A stretch of DNA of 56,847 nucleotides from Luteimonas terricola (GTDB lineage Bacteria > Pseudomonadota > Gammaproteobacteria > Xanthomonadales > Xanthomonadaceae), in the NCBI RefSeq assembly GCF_004352845.1, contig NZ_SJRX01000005.1, positions 1 through 56,847 on the forward strand. Reading direction: 5' to 3'. Shown in pieces: positions 18,921 through 26,328 of this stretch. Each line of letters starts with the position of its first letter. Positions within the stretch are counted from its first letter, which is position 1. Below the pieces are notes generated by a model. The model saw nothing but the letters and a program-made list of their open reading frames with translations. It did not search any database and was not told where the DNA came from. A program made the position numbers and the translations under genes.

Positions 18921-18948
18921 GACTTTTGAGTCCATAAACAAGTCCATT
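18921..18948 (+). repeat. Left subterminal double AGTCCA motif
   Basis: TGAGTCCA (18927-18934), a 6-base spacer and AGTCCATT (18941-18948). The same pair with the same spacer occurs inside the right end (50359-50380), in the same orientation. It is probably an arm-type site for the integrase or its accessory factor. The rest of 18803-19040 holds no gene; the integrase promoter must lie here, but no clear -35/-10 is seen. Confidence 0.55.
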
Positions 18949-19040
18949 TTTGAGGGCGCGGCTGATTCCGGATTGTTGATGGAGGGGCGAGGTCGACGTG
19001 ACCAGTATCTGGTTCCTGACTCATGTTCAGGAGCAAGAGC

Positions 19041-20894
19041 ATGGCACTCTCAGACCTGGCCGTTCGACAGGCCAAGGCAACTGGCAAGGCATACACCCTC
19101 CCTGACTTGGATGGCCTCTCCCTGGCCGTCACGGCGGCAGGGGGCAGGACTTGGCACTTCCGCTACTACTGGGCGGGCAAGCAGAAGCGGATGTCGCTCG
19201 GCACCTACCCGGAGGTGACGCTTCGAGAGGCCCGCAGCCTACGCGATGACGGCCGCGCCCTGCTGGCCAAAGGCATCAATCCTCGCGTTCACCGCAAGCA
19301 GAAGCGCACCGCTGTCCGGCTCGCCGACGAAAACACTTTCGAGGCGGTGTATCGCAAGTGGCTCAAGCATCGCGGGCTCAGCCTCAAGGAAGGCCGGCAG
19401 ACGACCCTCTCGATACTTCCGCGCATCTTCGACAAGGATGTGTTGCCGACCTTGGGCAAGCGGTCGATCTATGAGATCAAGCGTCCCGACCTCTTGGAGG
19501 TGATCGCCAGAATCGAGAAACGCAGGGCGCTCTCCGTCGCCGAGAAAGTCAGGGCGTGGTTCAACCAACTGTTCCGCTACGCACTGGTGATCGTGCCGGG
19601 CCTGGAGCAGAACCCTGCCTCCGATCTCGACGTGGTGGCGCTGCCACTGCCGCCCGTCAACCACAACCCGTTCCTGCGCATGGCCGAGTTGCCAAAGCTG
19701 CTGCAGAGGCTGCGCAGCTATCGCGGCAGGCGGCAGACCCAGCTCGGGCTGCGGCTATTGCTGCTGACCGGCGTGCGAACCGGAGAGCTGCGACAGGCGA
19801 TGCCGGATCAATTCGACCTGGACCGTGGGCTGTGGATCATCCCGCCCGACGTCGTGAAGCAACTCCAGGTGGATATGCGCAAGAAGCGGCAGCAGCCGAA
19901 GGACATCCCGCCATACATCGTGCCGCTGTCGATTCAGGCCGTGGAGATCGTCCGGCACCTGCTGGATGAGTTCAAGCCGGCGCAGCGCTACCTGTTCCGG
20001 CACGACAGCGACTTGAAAAAGCGCATCAGCGAGAACACGCTCAATGGTGCGCTCAAACGCATGGGCTATCAGGAACGCCTGACCGGACACGGTATCCGTG
20101 GCACGATGTCCACTGCGCTCAACGAGATCGGCTACCCGAAGGTCTGGGTGGATGCGCAGCTCTCGCATGTCGATCCCAACAAGGTCAGCGCGACCTACAA
20201 CCATGCCGAGTACGTGGAGCAGCGTCGTCGCATGATGCAGGACTGGGCCGATCGACTCGACCTCTTCGAGCAGAGCCAGGTCGAGGCGGCCAGCATGCCG
20301 CTCACCGTGCATCTGGAAGGCGTGCCCGCATTCCCGAGTGAGCAAACCGCAAGCGCACCCTCCACGCCGGTTGCCGCTTCGCCAATCCTGCTCGTGACGA
20401 AGCCGGGTGACGCCATGCCGTTGGTTTCTGCCGCCGCGCATCGGCTGCCGGCGGTTCCACCCCCTCGATCGGCCGCGCCGCTGGTGCCTTCGGACATTCA
20501 GCGCGAGAGGATGGAGCTGTTCGATGTCTTCGAAGCGCCGCACAACCTCCCCGTCGCTGCGTTTGCCAAGATGGCGGGCAAATCCCGCAGATGGATCAGC
20601 TACGAGATCAAGGCGGGCAACTTGCTGGCGTTGAACGTAGGCAACCGCGGCCAGCGCGTGCCGGACTGGCACCTCGACCCACACAAGCACGAGCTGATCC
20701 AGTCCGTCCTGAAGCTGACCAGGGGTGCGGACCCCTGGCAGATCTACCATGCACTGCTGCAACCGCGCTCGATGCTGCGGGAGCGTTCGGCACTGGAGGG
20801 TGTGACTGCCAGCAATCTCGACAAGCTCGTCATGGCCGTGAGCACAGCCGTGAAGGAAAGCGAATGGACCCCGCAACGAGTCGGGGCTGCCTAG
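19041..20894 (+). CDS. Tyrosine integrase with long C-terminal tail
   Basis: A 617-residue P4/ICEclc-type integrase. It has the N-terminal DUF4102 arm-binding domain (LSDLAVRQAKATGKAYTLPD), a SAM-like core-binding domain (about 100-195) and the catalytic domain. The active site is complete: R246 (TGVRTGEL), H350 and R353 (GHGIRG), H376 (LSHVD) and Y386 (ATYNHAEY). After residue 410 comes a low-complexity linker, then about 120 residues resembling a helix-turn-helix plus ParS/MbcA-like tail (PVAAFAKMAGKSRRWISYEI). The ATG at 19041 is preceded by AGGAG. It would recombine the tRNA-Gly att sites. Confidence 0.93.
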   Translation: MALSDLAVRQAKATGKAYTLPDLDGLSLAVTAAGGRTWHFRYYWAGKQKRMSLGTYPEVTLREARSLRDDGRALLAKGINPRVHRKQKRTAVRLADENTFEAVYRKWLKHRGLSLKEGRQTTLSILPRIFDKDVLPTLGKRSIYEIKRPDLLEVIARIEKRRALSVAEKVRAWFNQLFRYALVIVPGLEQNPASDLDVVALPLPPVNHNPFLRMAELPKLLQRLRSYRGRRQTQLGLRLLLLTGVRTGELRQAMPDQFDLDRGLWIIPPDVVKQLQVDMRKKRQQPKDIPPYIVPLSIQAVEIVRHLLDEFKPAQRYLFRHDSDLKKRISENTLNGALKRMGYQERLTGHGIRGTMSTALNEIGYPKVWVDAQLSHVDPNKVSATYNHAEYVEQRRRMMQDWADRLDLFEQSQVEAASMPLTVHLEGVPAFPSEQTASAPSTPVAASPILLVTKPGDAMPLVSAAAHRLPAVPPPRSAAPLVPSDIQRERMELFDVFEAPHNLPVAAFAKMAGKSRRWISYEIKAGNLLALNVGNRGQRVPDWHLDPHKHELIQSVLKLTRGADPWQIYHALLQPRSMLRERSALEGVTASNLDKLVMAVSTAVKESEWTPQRVGAA

Positions 20895-20939
20895 CAACAG
20901 GTGCGGGATCGTGGCGAAACCGCGATCCCCGCGCGTCTG

Positions 20940-21566
20940 TCAGGACACCAAGCGCGCGCGGCGGGCGAATCTTGCCTGGGTGTCCGACAAGGAAGCGTTG
21001 CGACGGAGCAGGTAAGCCATCACGATCGTTGGTGCGCCCGCCAGCGGCCGCACGGCGATACCTCGGCGTAGGTAGCTCGCCAGTCTCGCGGCAGGCGCAA
21101 TGGCGATCCCGTACCCGGCGGCAACCAGCGTCATCGCCACGTCGAATGTCTCCACCGTTTGCTCTCGCTCTTGCAGCGCGTTCTCGAACACGCGCTGCAC
21201 GGTCATGCGCCATGGTTCATCGGCGGTGGACTGCGAGCAGATCGAGGGCTGCTTGAGCACTTCCTGGCACGGCACTTCACGGTAGGCCAGCAGGTGGGAG
21301 CGCTTGGCCACGGCGACCGCCAGCGTGTCATGCCACAGCGGCTCGCATATCCAGCCAGGCCACTGCCAGGCAGCCGCAGACAGGGCGAAGTCGAAGCCGT
21401 CGCCCGGCAGCTCCGCGCCTCGACCGGGATCTGTCCATCCGGCCAGGACGGCATGGGTCTCCGGCTCTTCGGCACGCTGCAGGGCGAGCACGTCGGCGAG
21501 TTGGGGAGGCACCCATTCGCCGAGGACGGCCATGCGAATTTCGGCGGTGATGTCACTCGATTCCAC
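20940..21566 (-). CDS. Orphan LysR-type effector-binding domain protein
   Basis: About 208 residues matching a LysR substrate-binding domain (AEIRMAVLGEWVPPQLADVL to LAGAPTIVMAYLLRRN), with no helix-turn-helix before it. It resembles the same domain of the truncated LysR gene at 49349-50206 (DFALS/DIGFALS, AAGYGIAIA/GAGYGIGFA, RPLAGAP/RPLAGTP). I chose the GTG at 21564-21566 because GGAGAG lies just upstream. The frame is open to an ATG at 21714-21716, but that would overlap the divergent XRE gene. It may sense a ligand and act on another regulator, or it may be a remnant. Confidence 0.65.
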   Translation of the reverse strand: MESSDITAEIRMAVLGEWVPPQLADVLALQRAEEPETHAVLAGWTDPGRGAELPGDGFDFALSAAAWQWPGWICEPLWHDTLAVAVAKRSHLLAYREVPCQEVLKQPSICSQSTADEPWRMTVQRVFENALQEREQTVETFDVAMTLVAAGYGIAIAPAARLASYLRRGIAVRPLAGAPTIVMAYLLRRNASLSDTQARFARRARLVS

Positions 21567-21623
21567 GTCCAGCTCTCCCCAGGCGGTGAACTCGTCGCAA
21601 CTGATCTCGAAACCGTTGAATGA

Positions 21624-21648
21624 GTTAAGTTTAACGTGGTTTAAATAT
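21624..21648. promoter_or_regulatory. AT-rich operator between LysR-domain and XRE genes
   Basis: A perfect inverted repeat GTTAA-GT-TTAAC (21624-21635) is followed by a second half-like GGTTTAAAT (21639-21647). It is a sharp AT-rich island in GC-rich DNA, placed between the two divergent regulatory genes. It is a likely binding site for the XRE protein. Confidence 0.5.
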
Positions 21649-21672
21649 TGACCATGTTCGACGCTTTTGGCA

Positions 21673-21972
21673 ATGCAAAAGCGATCGATCCAAAGAGGCC
21701 GCCCCACCGGCACCACTACCTACGAAGCGGAACCAGCCATCGCGTTTGGGGCCGCCGTGCGGGAAGAAAGAACCAACCAGGGTATCGCTCAGGAAACGCT
21801 GGCCCACATGGCCGGCATCGAACGGTCGCACATGGGCAAGATCGAGCGCGGCGAGCATGTCCCCACGCTCCCGCTCATCCTCAAGATCGCCCGTGCGCTG
21901 AAATGCAGTTCCGCCCACTTGATGACTATGACCGAAGCCAAGCTGGCAGGGTCGGCCCCATCCGCGGATTGA
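21673..21972 (+). CDS. XRE-family helix-turn-helix regulator
   Basis: A 99-residue single-domain Cro/C1-type DNA-binding protein. The HTH runs through about residues 27-85 (FGAAVREERTNQGIAQETLAHMAGIERSHMGKIERGEHVPTL), with no effector domain. I used the ATG at 21673; a TTG two codons upstream is possible. It is placed like the repressors that control ICE excision and transfer genes. The palindrome just upstream suggests autoregulation. Confidence 0.85.
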   Translation: MQKRSIQRGRPTGTTTYEAEPAIAFGAAVREERTNQGIAQETLAHMAGIERSHMGKIERGEHVPTLPLILKIARALKCSSAHLMTMTEAKLAGSAPSAD

Positions 21973-21998
21973 AGTCGGCCTGCACAGCGGTCGCATGC

Positions 21999-23825
21999 CT
22001 ACTCCTGATCGTCGTCCTTGCCCCCAAGGGCTGAATCTTCGCGCTTTGCGGCTTCGTTGAGGAGCCGCAGGTATGGGTTGTCTGGCGGCGTCTCCTGGAA
22101 CAGCGTATCCGGGCTGGCGAGCAGGTAGCCGTGCAGTCGGCGCGACTTGCGAGGCCCGGTGACTTCGCAGGTCCAGATGTTCAGCCCGCTGGGCTGCTTG
22201 CGGTGCTGTCCCAGCTTCTCGAAGCGCTTCTGTACCCACTGCCACCCCTCCACCTTCTCCTGCTTGGCCAGCGTGGCGACTTGAAGGTACTCCTGCGCGT
22301 AGCGCTGGAACACGCCGGGGCTGACGAGGTAGGTCGTACCGGCGACGGTATGCACCAGGGCCTTGGCGTCGTTGATGATGAGCTTGCGCGTCTGGATGCT
22401 CTGACGCAGCCAGGCCATGAAGTGCGCCCCAGAGGGCTCCGCGCGATCCTGGGCAGGCGCGAGGCTCATCTGCGGCGGGGGCACGGTCGAAGGGGCCGGT
22501 TCGGCCTCGGCAACAGGGCAACTCGGGGTCTCCGGTGCCGTGGGTGGAGCGGTGTCGCCCAGCAGGTCGAGCAGCGCGGCCACGCCGGTGTCCGTGGCTG
22601 CGGATGCGATCGGCGCCGTGCTCGCGGGTGCAGCTTCGATGCCTTCCACGTGCGGCCCATCGGCCACCGCCTGTTCCTCTTCGAGCTGCACACGGCCTGC
22701 GAACGGCGCCGGCCGGTCGGCGGCATCCCAGATCATCGCCGGCGAGAGTTTCAGGAAGGTGAAGGCGTGCGACCAGCCGGCGTCGCTGGTGACGGTAGCC
22801 TTCCAGATCGCCTTCCCATCCGGCGTCGGTTGCACGATGCCGTGATCCTGCAGCACGTTGAACACCGCCGTATTGCTCGCCGGGATGCCGTCGATGCCCT
22901 GTGACAGCAAATGTGCGCGCAGCTTGTCGGAGACGGTCTTGCTCACCAGCCACAAGCCATCTTGGGTCAGCCAACCGTCCGCCGGGCCGGCCTGGTTCAA
23001 CTTGAACTCTTCCCTGAGCAGGTAGCGCAAGCCGTCAAGCAATTTGCGTTGCAGCGCATGCTTGGGCGCCGCCAGCGCCTTGCTGGGATCGCCGCCGAGT
23101 TCCTGGGCGACCGATGCCTGATCGGCCTGCACGACCAGCTCGCCGAGCGTGCCGGCGTGCTCGTACTGGCCGGCCAGCACATACAGCAGCGCGGCCCAGA
23201 GGTCGGGATAGCCGCTGAGCCAGTCGAAGATGTCCCGATCGAGAAGGCACGCGTAGAGCAGCCCGGTGGCGGCACTGTGCAGGCGGTACTCACGCTCCTT
23301 TCGGTAACGGAAGCGGTAGGGCTTTCGCAGCGGGCCGTGCCAGGGATGCCAGAGGCTGCCGTCGGCATGCTCGACGTGCAGATCGACCGCAATCTTGCCG
23401 ATGTCGTGCAGCAGGGCCGCGTAGGCCGTGCCTGCGGTCCAGGCTTCGGCCTGGGCCGCCTGTGCCTCTGGCGTCACGCCCGCAGGCAGCAGGTAAGACT
23501 GCCGCAATTTCAGCGCGTAGGCGACGATCTCCAGGCCGTGGTCCAGCATGCCGCCCGGATAGGCGTGGTGGTGGCTCTCGGAGGCCGGGAACTGCTGGAC
23601 CAGCTCGGCGTAGCGCTCCAGTGGGGCGAGGTAGAGCGTGGCGAACTGTCGGCGCGAGAGCGATGTGCGCTGCCAGATGTGTTCCAGCAGTTTCTGCCGG
23701 CGCGGCGTCGCCAGCAGCGATGCGGCCGACTCCGGCCGCATCAACCCTTTCGGAGTTTCGATGGCGGATGTGGGCGGTGTGCCGGCGGTGGGTGGCACCC
23801 GTTTGCGCTGGAACAGCGAGAGCAT
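21999..23825 (-). CDS. traI: MobH-family relaxase TraI (TraI_2 / HD-type)
   Basis: A 608-residue ICE relaxase, expected to nick and lead the transferred strand at oriT. The N-terminal TraI_2 domain carries the MobH triad region SHHHAYPGGMLDHGLE (H85-H87, H96) and the HD pair LLHDIGK (H140-D141). A proline/alanine-rich linker (about 400-480) leads to a C-terminal winged-helix-like domain (LIINDAKALVHTVAGTTYLVSPGVF). The ATG at 23823-23825 (MLSLFQRKR) is the family start. It appears full length, unlike the T4SS genes, so the element may still be mobilisable. Confidence 0.9.
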   Translation of the reverse strand: MLSLFQRKRVPPTAGTPPTSAIETPKGLMRPESAASLLATPRRQKLLEHIWQRTSLSRRQFATLYLAPLERYAELVQQFPASESHHHAYPGGMLDHGLEIVAYALKLRQSYLLPAGVTPEAQAAQAEAWTAGTAYAALLHDIGKIAVDLHVEHADGSLWHPWHGPLRKPYRFRYRKEREYRLHSAATGLLYACLLDRDIFDWLSGYPDLWAALLYVLAGQYEHAGTLGELVVQADQASVAQELGGDPSKALAAPKHALQRKLLDGLRYLLREEFKLNQAGPADGWLTQDGLWLVSKTVSDKLRAHLLSQGIDGIPASNTAVFNVLQDHGIVQPTPDGKAIWKATVTSDAGWSHAFTFLKLSPAMIWDAADRPAPFAGRVQLEEEQAVADGPHVEGIEAAPASTAPIASAATDTGVAALLDLLGDTAPPTAPETPSCPVAEAEPAPSTVPPPQMSLAPAQDRAEPSGAHFMAWLRQSIQTRKLIINDAKALVHTVAGTTYLVSPGVFQRYAQEYLQVATLAKQEKVEGWQWVQKRFEKLGQHRKQPSGLNIWTCEVTGPRKSRRLHGYLLASPDTLFQETPPDNPYLRLLNEAAKREDSALGGKDDDQE

Positions 23826-23854
23826 GACGAACCCCGGATGACGGGCTGCTCGGG

Positions 23855-23935
23855 GGCGCCTTTTGGCCTTTTCAGGATAGGGCCTTTCCCCTTGGCGCCC
23901 TTCCCTTGCCCCTTCCCAGCCCTTTGGCCTTTGTC
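23855..23935. other. Purine-skewed tract upstream of the relaxase gene (oriT candidate)
   Basis: In the 203-base gap between traI and the AbiE toxin, the minus strand is a run of AAGG/AAAGG blocks, with CCTTT blocks on the plus strand. Two GGCGCC palindromes lie at 23855-23860 and 23894-23899. Strand-skewed repeats beside a relaxase gene are a place to look for oriT. No nick-site consensus can be named. Confidence 0.25.
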
Positions 23936-24028
23936 GGAAGCCTTCGGGTATAGGGTCGCTGCTTCGCGGGTGCCACGATGAATGCGGCATGGGGCAATCC
24001 CGGCAAGTGGGGCGCTGCGGGATGTTCG

Positions 24029-24949
24029 TCAGCTCTGGCCCAAGCCGGTGTTGAGGGCGGCAGCTTGCGCTGCGAAGTCGTCGGGACGACGCTTGCGGAA
24101 GGTTTCGAGATTGCTCAGCTTCCAGCGCAGTGCCGGCAGTTGAGCGGCGTGCGGGCATTGCACCAGCGACCAGTCCGGTTCTGCGCGCACCAGCCCGCTC
24201 AGAAACTGCTTGTGCGCGGTGCTCAGTCGCTGTGGCAGCTCGCGCCGCAGCCTGGCGCGAGCGTCGAGCAGTATCTCCAGGGAGCAGTCCACTTCGGTCA
24301 TGCCGACAAAGGCCCGCTCGTACTCGCCTGCGATGTCCTTGTCGTTGCCGAACAGCACTTCGTGGGGCGGCCGGTTGTGGCCCGCCAGATAGATCACGAA
24401 GCACTCGACCATGCCGTCGCTGATGTCGCCCGATTCGTAGAGCTGCCACACGTCGAACAGGTCGCGGGGGTGCTGCCGATCCAGCGCCGCCACCACCTTG
24501 CTGGCGTACAACTCGTCCGGTGCCAGAACCGGCAGCTCGAACTCGACGCCGAACAGATCGCTGGTCTTGGCGCTCAGCGGCCGCCGCTCGACGGGCAGCA
24601 CGCTGCCTCGGAACACGACGTTGACCTCGATCTTCACCTGGTTGGCGTCGTTCTCGACGATCAGCTTGGTGTCCCCCAGGTCCTTGGCGCGAACCAGGCG
24701 TGTCTGCACGCCCAGTGGTGCAACGCGCGTGGCGATGGCGGCCAGCTCCTGGTTGATGGCTTGCAGCGCTTCGTCGCGCGGCGTCTGCCACGGGAGGTAC
24801 ACCACGTCGATGTCTACCGACAGGCGCGGCATGTCCCGCACGAAGAGGTTGATGGCCGTGCCGCCCTTCATTGCGAAGATGTCATTGGCGAACACGTCGG
24901 GCGCGACGGCCAGCAGCAGGCGAACGGTGTCCGCGTAGGTCTTATCCAT
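24029..24949 (-). CDS. abiEii: AbiEii-type nucleotidyltransferase toxin
   Basis: A 306-residue DUF1814 nucleotidyltransferase, the toxin half of a type IV toxin-antitoxin pair. Motif I is KGGTAINLF (GG 29-30). The metal pair is RLSVDIDVVY (D46 and D48). The downstream DELYASKVVAALDRQHPRDLFDVW signature is present, followed by a helical C terminus. Family members transfer nucleotides onto tRNA or otherwise block growth, and can abort phage infection. Its start overlaps the antitoxin stop by 8 bases, so the two are translationally coupled. All catalytic motifs look intact. Confidence 0.9.
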   Translation of the reverse strand: MDKTYADTVRLLLAVAPDVFANDIFAMKGGTAINLFVRDMPRLSVDIDVVYLPWQTPRDEALQAINQELAAIATRVAPLGVQTRLVRAKDLGDTKLIVENDANQVKIEVNVVFRGSVLPVERRPLSAKTSDLFGVEFELPVLAPDELYASKVVAALDRQHPRDLFDVWQLYESGDISDGMVECFVIYLAGHNRPPHEVLFGNDKDIAGEYERAFVGMTEVDCSLEILLDARARLRRELPQRLSTAHKQFLSGLVRAEPDWSLVQCPHAAQLPALRWKLSNLETFRKRRPDDFAAQAAALNTGLGQS

Positions 24950-25700
24950 GAGGTTTCAGGCTCAGCAAGGTGCCGTCATCGAGCCGGCTCATCCAGCGCG
25001 TGTTGCTGCCGGTGCGAACCGGGTACTGCTCCAGCAGAGCATCGACATCCACGAGGCTGGTGTCGCGCGCCCAGGTGAGGAACAGGCGCACGGCCTTCAC
25101 GCTGGCGCAGCAGGACAGCAGTTGCCCGAGCAAGTCCTTGCGGGGGGAACGCAGTCCGTCAAAGAGGTTACGGGCCTCTTCGAGGCTCTGCTTTACGCCG
25201 GCTTCGTACAGCATCTCCAGAACGGCACGCTCGGGGGCTGCCACCCGCAGATCCTCGGGCAGGCCAGGCGGCGTGGTCAGAGTCTTGCCGACCAGCGCCG
25301 TGTCCGGCCAGTCGAACAGGCGGGCGTGGACGTAGCGGGCCGGAAAGCGCGAAGTGAACCAGGCCGGCAACGCGAAACGACCGTCGCCCCACAGCACCAA
25401 GACCTCCCGGCTGCCCAGGTTGTGCCGCACGCCCTGCAGGGCCAGGGCGCTCTTGCCGCCGACGTGTAGGCCGGGCACGCGCTGTTGCAGGAACTTCAGC
25501 GCACCGTAGACCCCGAACTCATCGTTCGGGAAGGCATAGACGCCATGGGCCAGGCGCACGAGCCACCCGCCGTCGGCATAGTGGGCGGCGAGCTGGGGCG
25601 ACACCCCGAACTGGCTCAGGGTGGCAAGGTCGAACGGCGCCCCGCGGGGGAGCCCCGCTTGCAGCCGCTTGATTACCTGGTGCCTAGAATTTCCATCCAT
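24942..25700 (-). CDS. abiEi: AbiEi-type antitoxin / transcriptional repressor
   Basis: A 252-residue protein with an N-terminal winged helix (LATLSQFGVSPQLAAHYADGGWLVRLAHGVYAFP) and an AbiEi C-terminal domain (VAAPERAVLEMLYEAG). Family members neutralise the AbiEii toxin without stable contact and repress their own promoter. I chose the ATG at 25698-25700 (MDGNSRHQVI) because the winged helix follows at the usual distance and a palindrome sits exactly upstream. An in-frame extension to 25790 would cover that palindrome. Confidence 0.88.
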   Translation of the reverse strand: MDGNSRHQVIKRLQAGLPRGAPFDLATLSQFGVSPQLAAHYADGGWLVRLAHGVYAFPNDEFGVYGALKFLQQRVPGLHVGGKSALALQGVRHNLGSREVLVLWGDGRFALPAWFTSRFPARYVHARLFDWPDTALVGKTLTTPPGLPEDLRVAAPERAVLEMLYEAGVKQSLEEARNLFDGLRSPRKDLLGQLLSCCASVKAVRLFLTWARDTSLVDVDALLEQYPVRTGSNTRWMSRLDDGTLLSLKPHG

Positions 25701-25714
25701 GCTATAAAAATAGC
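25701..25714. promoter_or_regulatory. Palindromic operator before abiEi
   Basis: A perfect inverted repeat GCTAT-AAAA-ATAGC directly abuts the antitoxin ATG in an AT-rich patch. AbiEi proteins are known to bind inverted repeats at their own promoter, so this is a likely autoregulatory site. Confidence 0.5.
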
Positions 25715-25930
25715 ACGGAATCCAATCAACCCTTAGAGGTATCGCAAGAATTCGCAGGGAAAGTAGCATAACGTTTGATTTCCAGTGCAAAATCTAATCA
25801 TATTGGCGACACCCGAGCCAGCCTGGCTCTGCCAGCCGCAACCCACCCGCCCTCCTGGTCGCGGTCTATGCTGGAGGGCAAGCCCGAACCGGCCGCTCCA
25901 TGAGGTGAGGCACCACTGAAGCCGAGGCAC

Positions 25931-26299
25931 ATGAACATGACCACCAACACGCACAACGGGCGCTGGAGCCACCGGCTGGGCCGGGGGGCTGGCCGTGCCT
26001 GGCGTGGATACCTGCGCCGCGAGCAGCGTGTCGCCGGCTGGCTGGTGACGCGCGGGGTGCCCGCGGGCGCGGCGACGGCGGTGCTCTGGATCGTCAAGCT
26101 GGCCGTGCTTGGCATGCTGCTCTACACCGTATCCTGGCTCGTCCTGCTGCTGGCCTTTGCGGTAGTCGCGGCATGGCTCGCGCGGAATGCCGATGTGGAT
26201 GATGAGAACCAGCCAGAGTGGCGTGAAGGACACTCTGGCCATGGTCTGTACGACAAGAACGAGTGGCGCCACGACATGGGCGACTCTGACGAGTCGTAG
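25931..26299 (+). CDS. DUF3742 family ICE protein
   Basis: A 122-residue protein found at this place in many proteobacterial ICEs, next to and convergent with the TraG-N gene. It has a basic N terminus (RLGRGAGRAWRGYLRREQR), a hydrophobic hairpin (about residues 48-88) and an acidic tail with GHGLYDKNEWRHDMGD. It is probably an inner-membrane protein; its role is unknown. A start at 25937 is also possible. The 230 bases before it hold the AbiE promoter and nothing else I recognise. Confidence 0.85.
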   Translation: MNMTTNTHNGRWSHRLGRGAGRAWRGYLRREQRVAGWLVTRGVPAGAATAVLWIVKLAVLGMLLYTVSWLVLLLAFAVVAAWLARNADVDDENQPEWREGHSGHGLYDKNEWRHDMGDSDES

Positions 26300-26328
26300 C
26301 TGCCCCATTCGGTGCGAAAGGATGCGTC

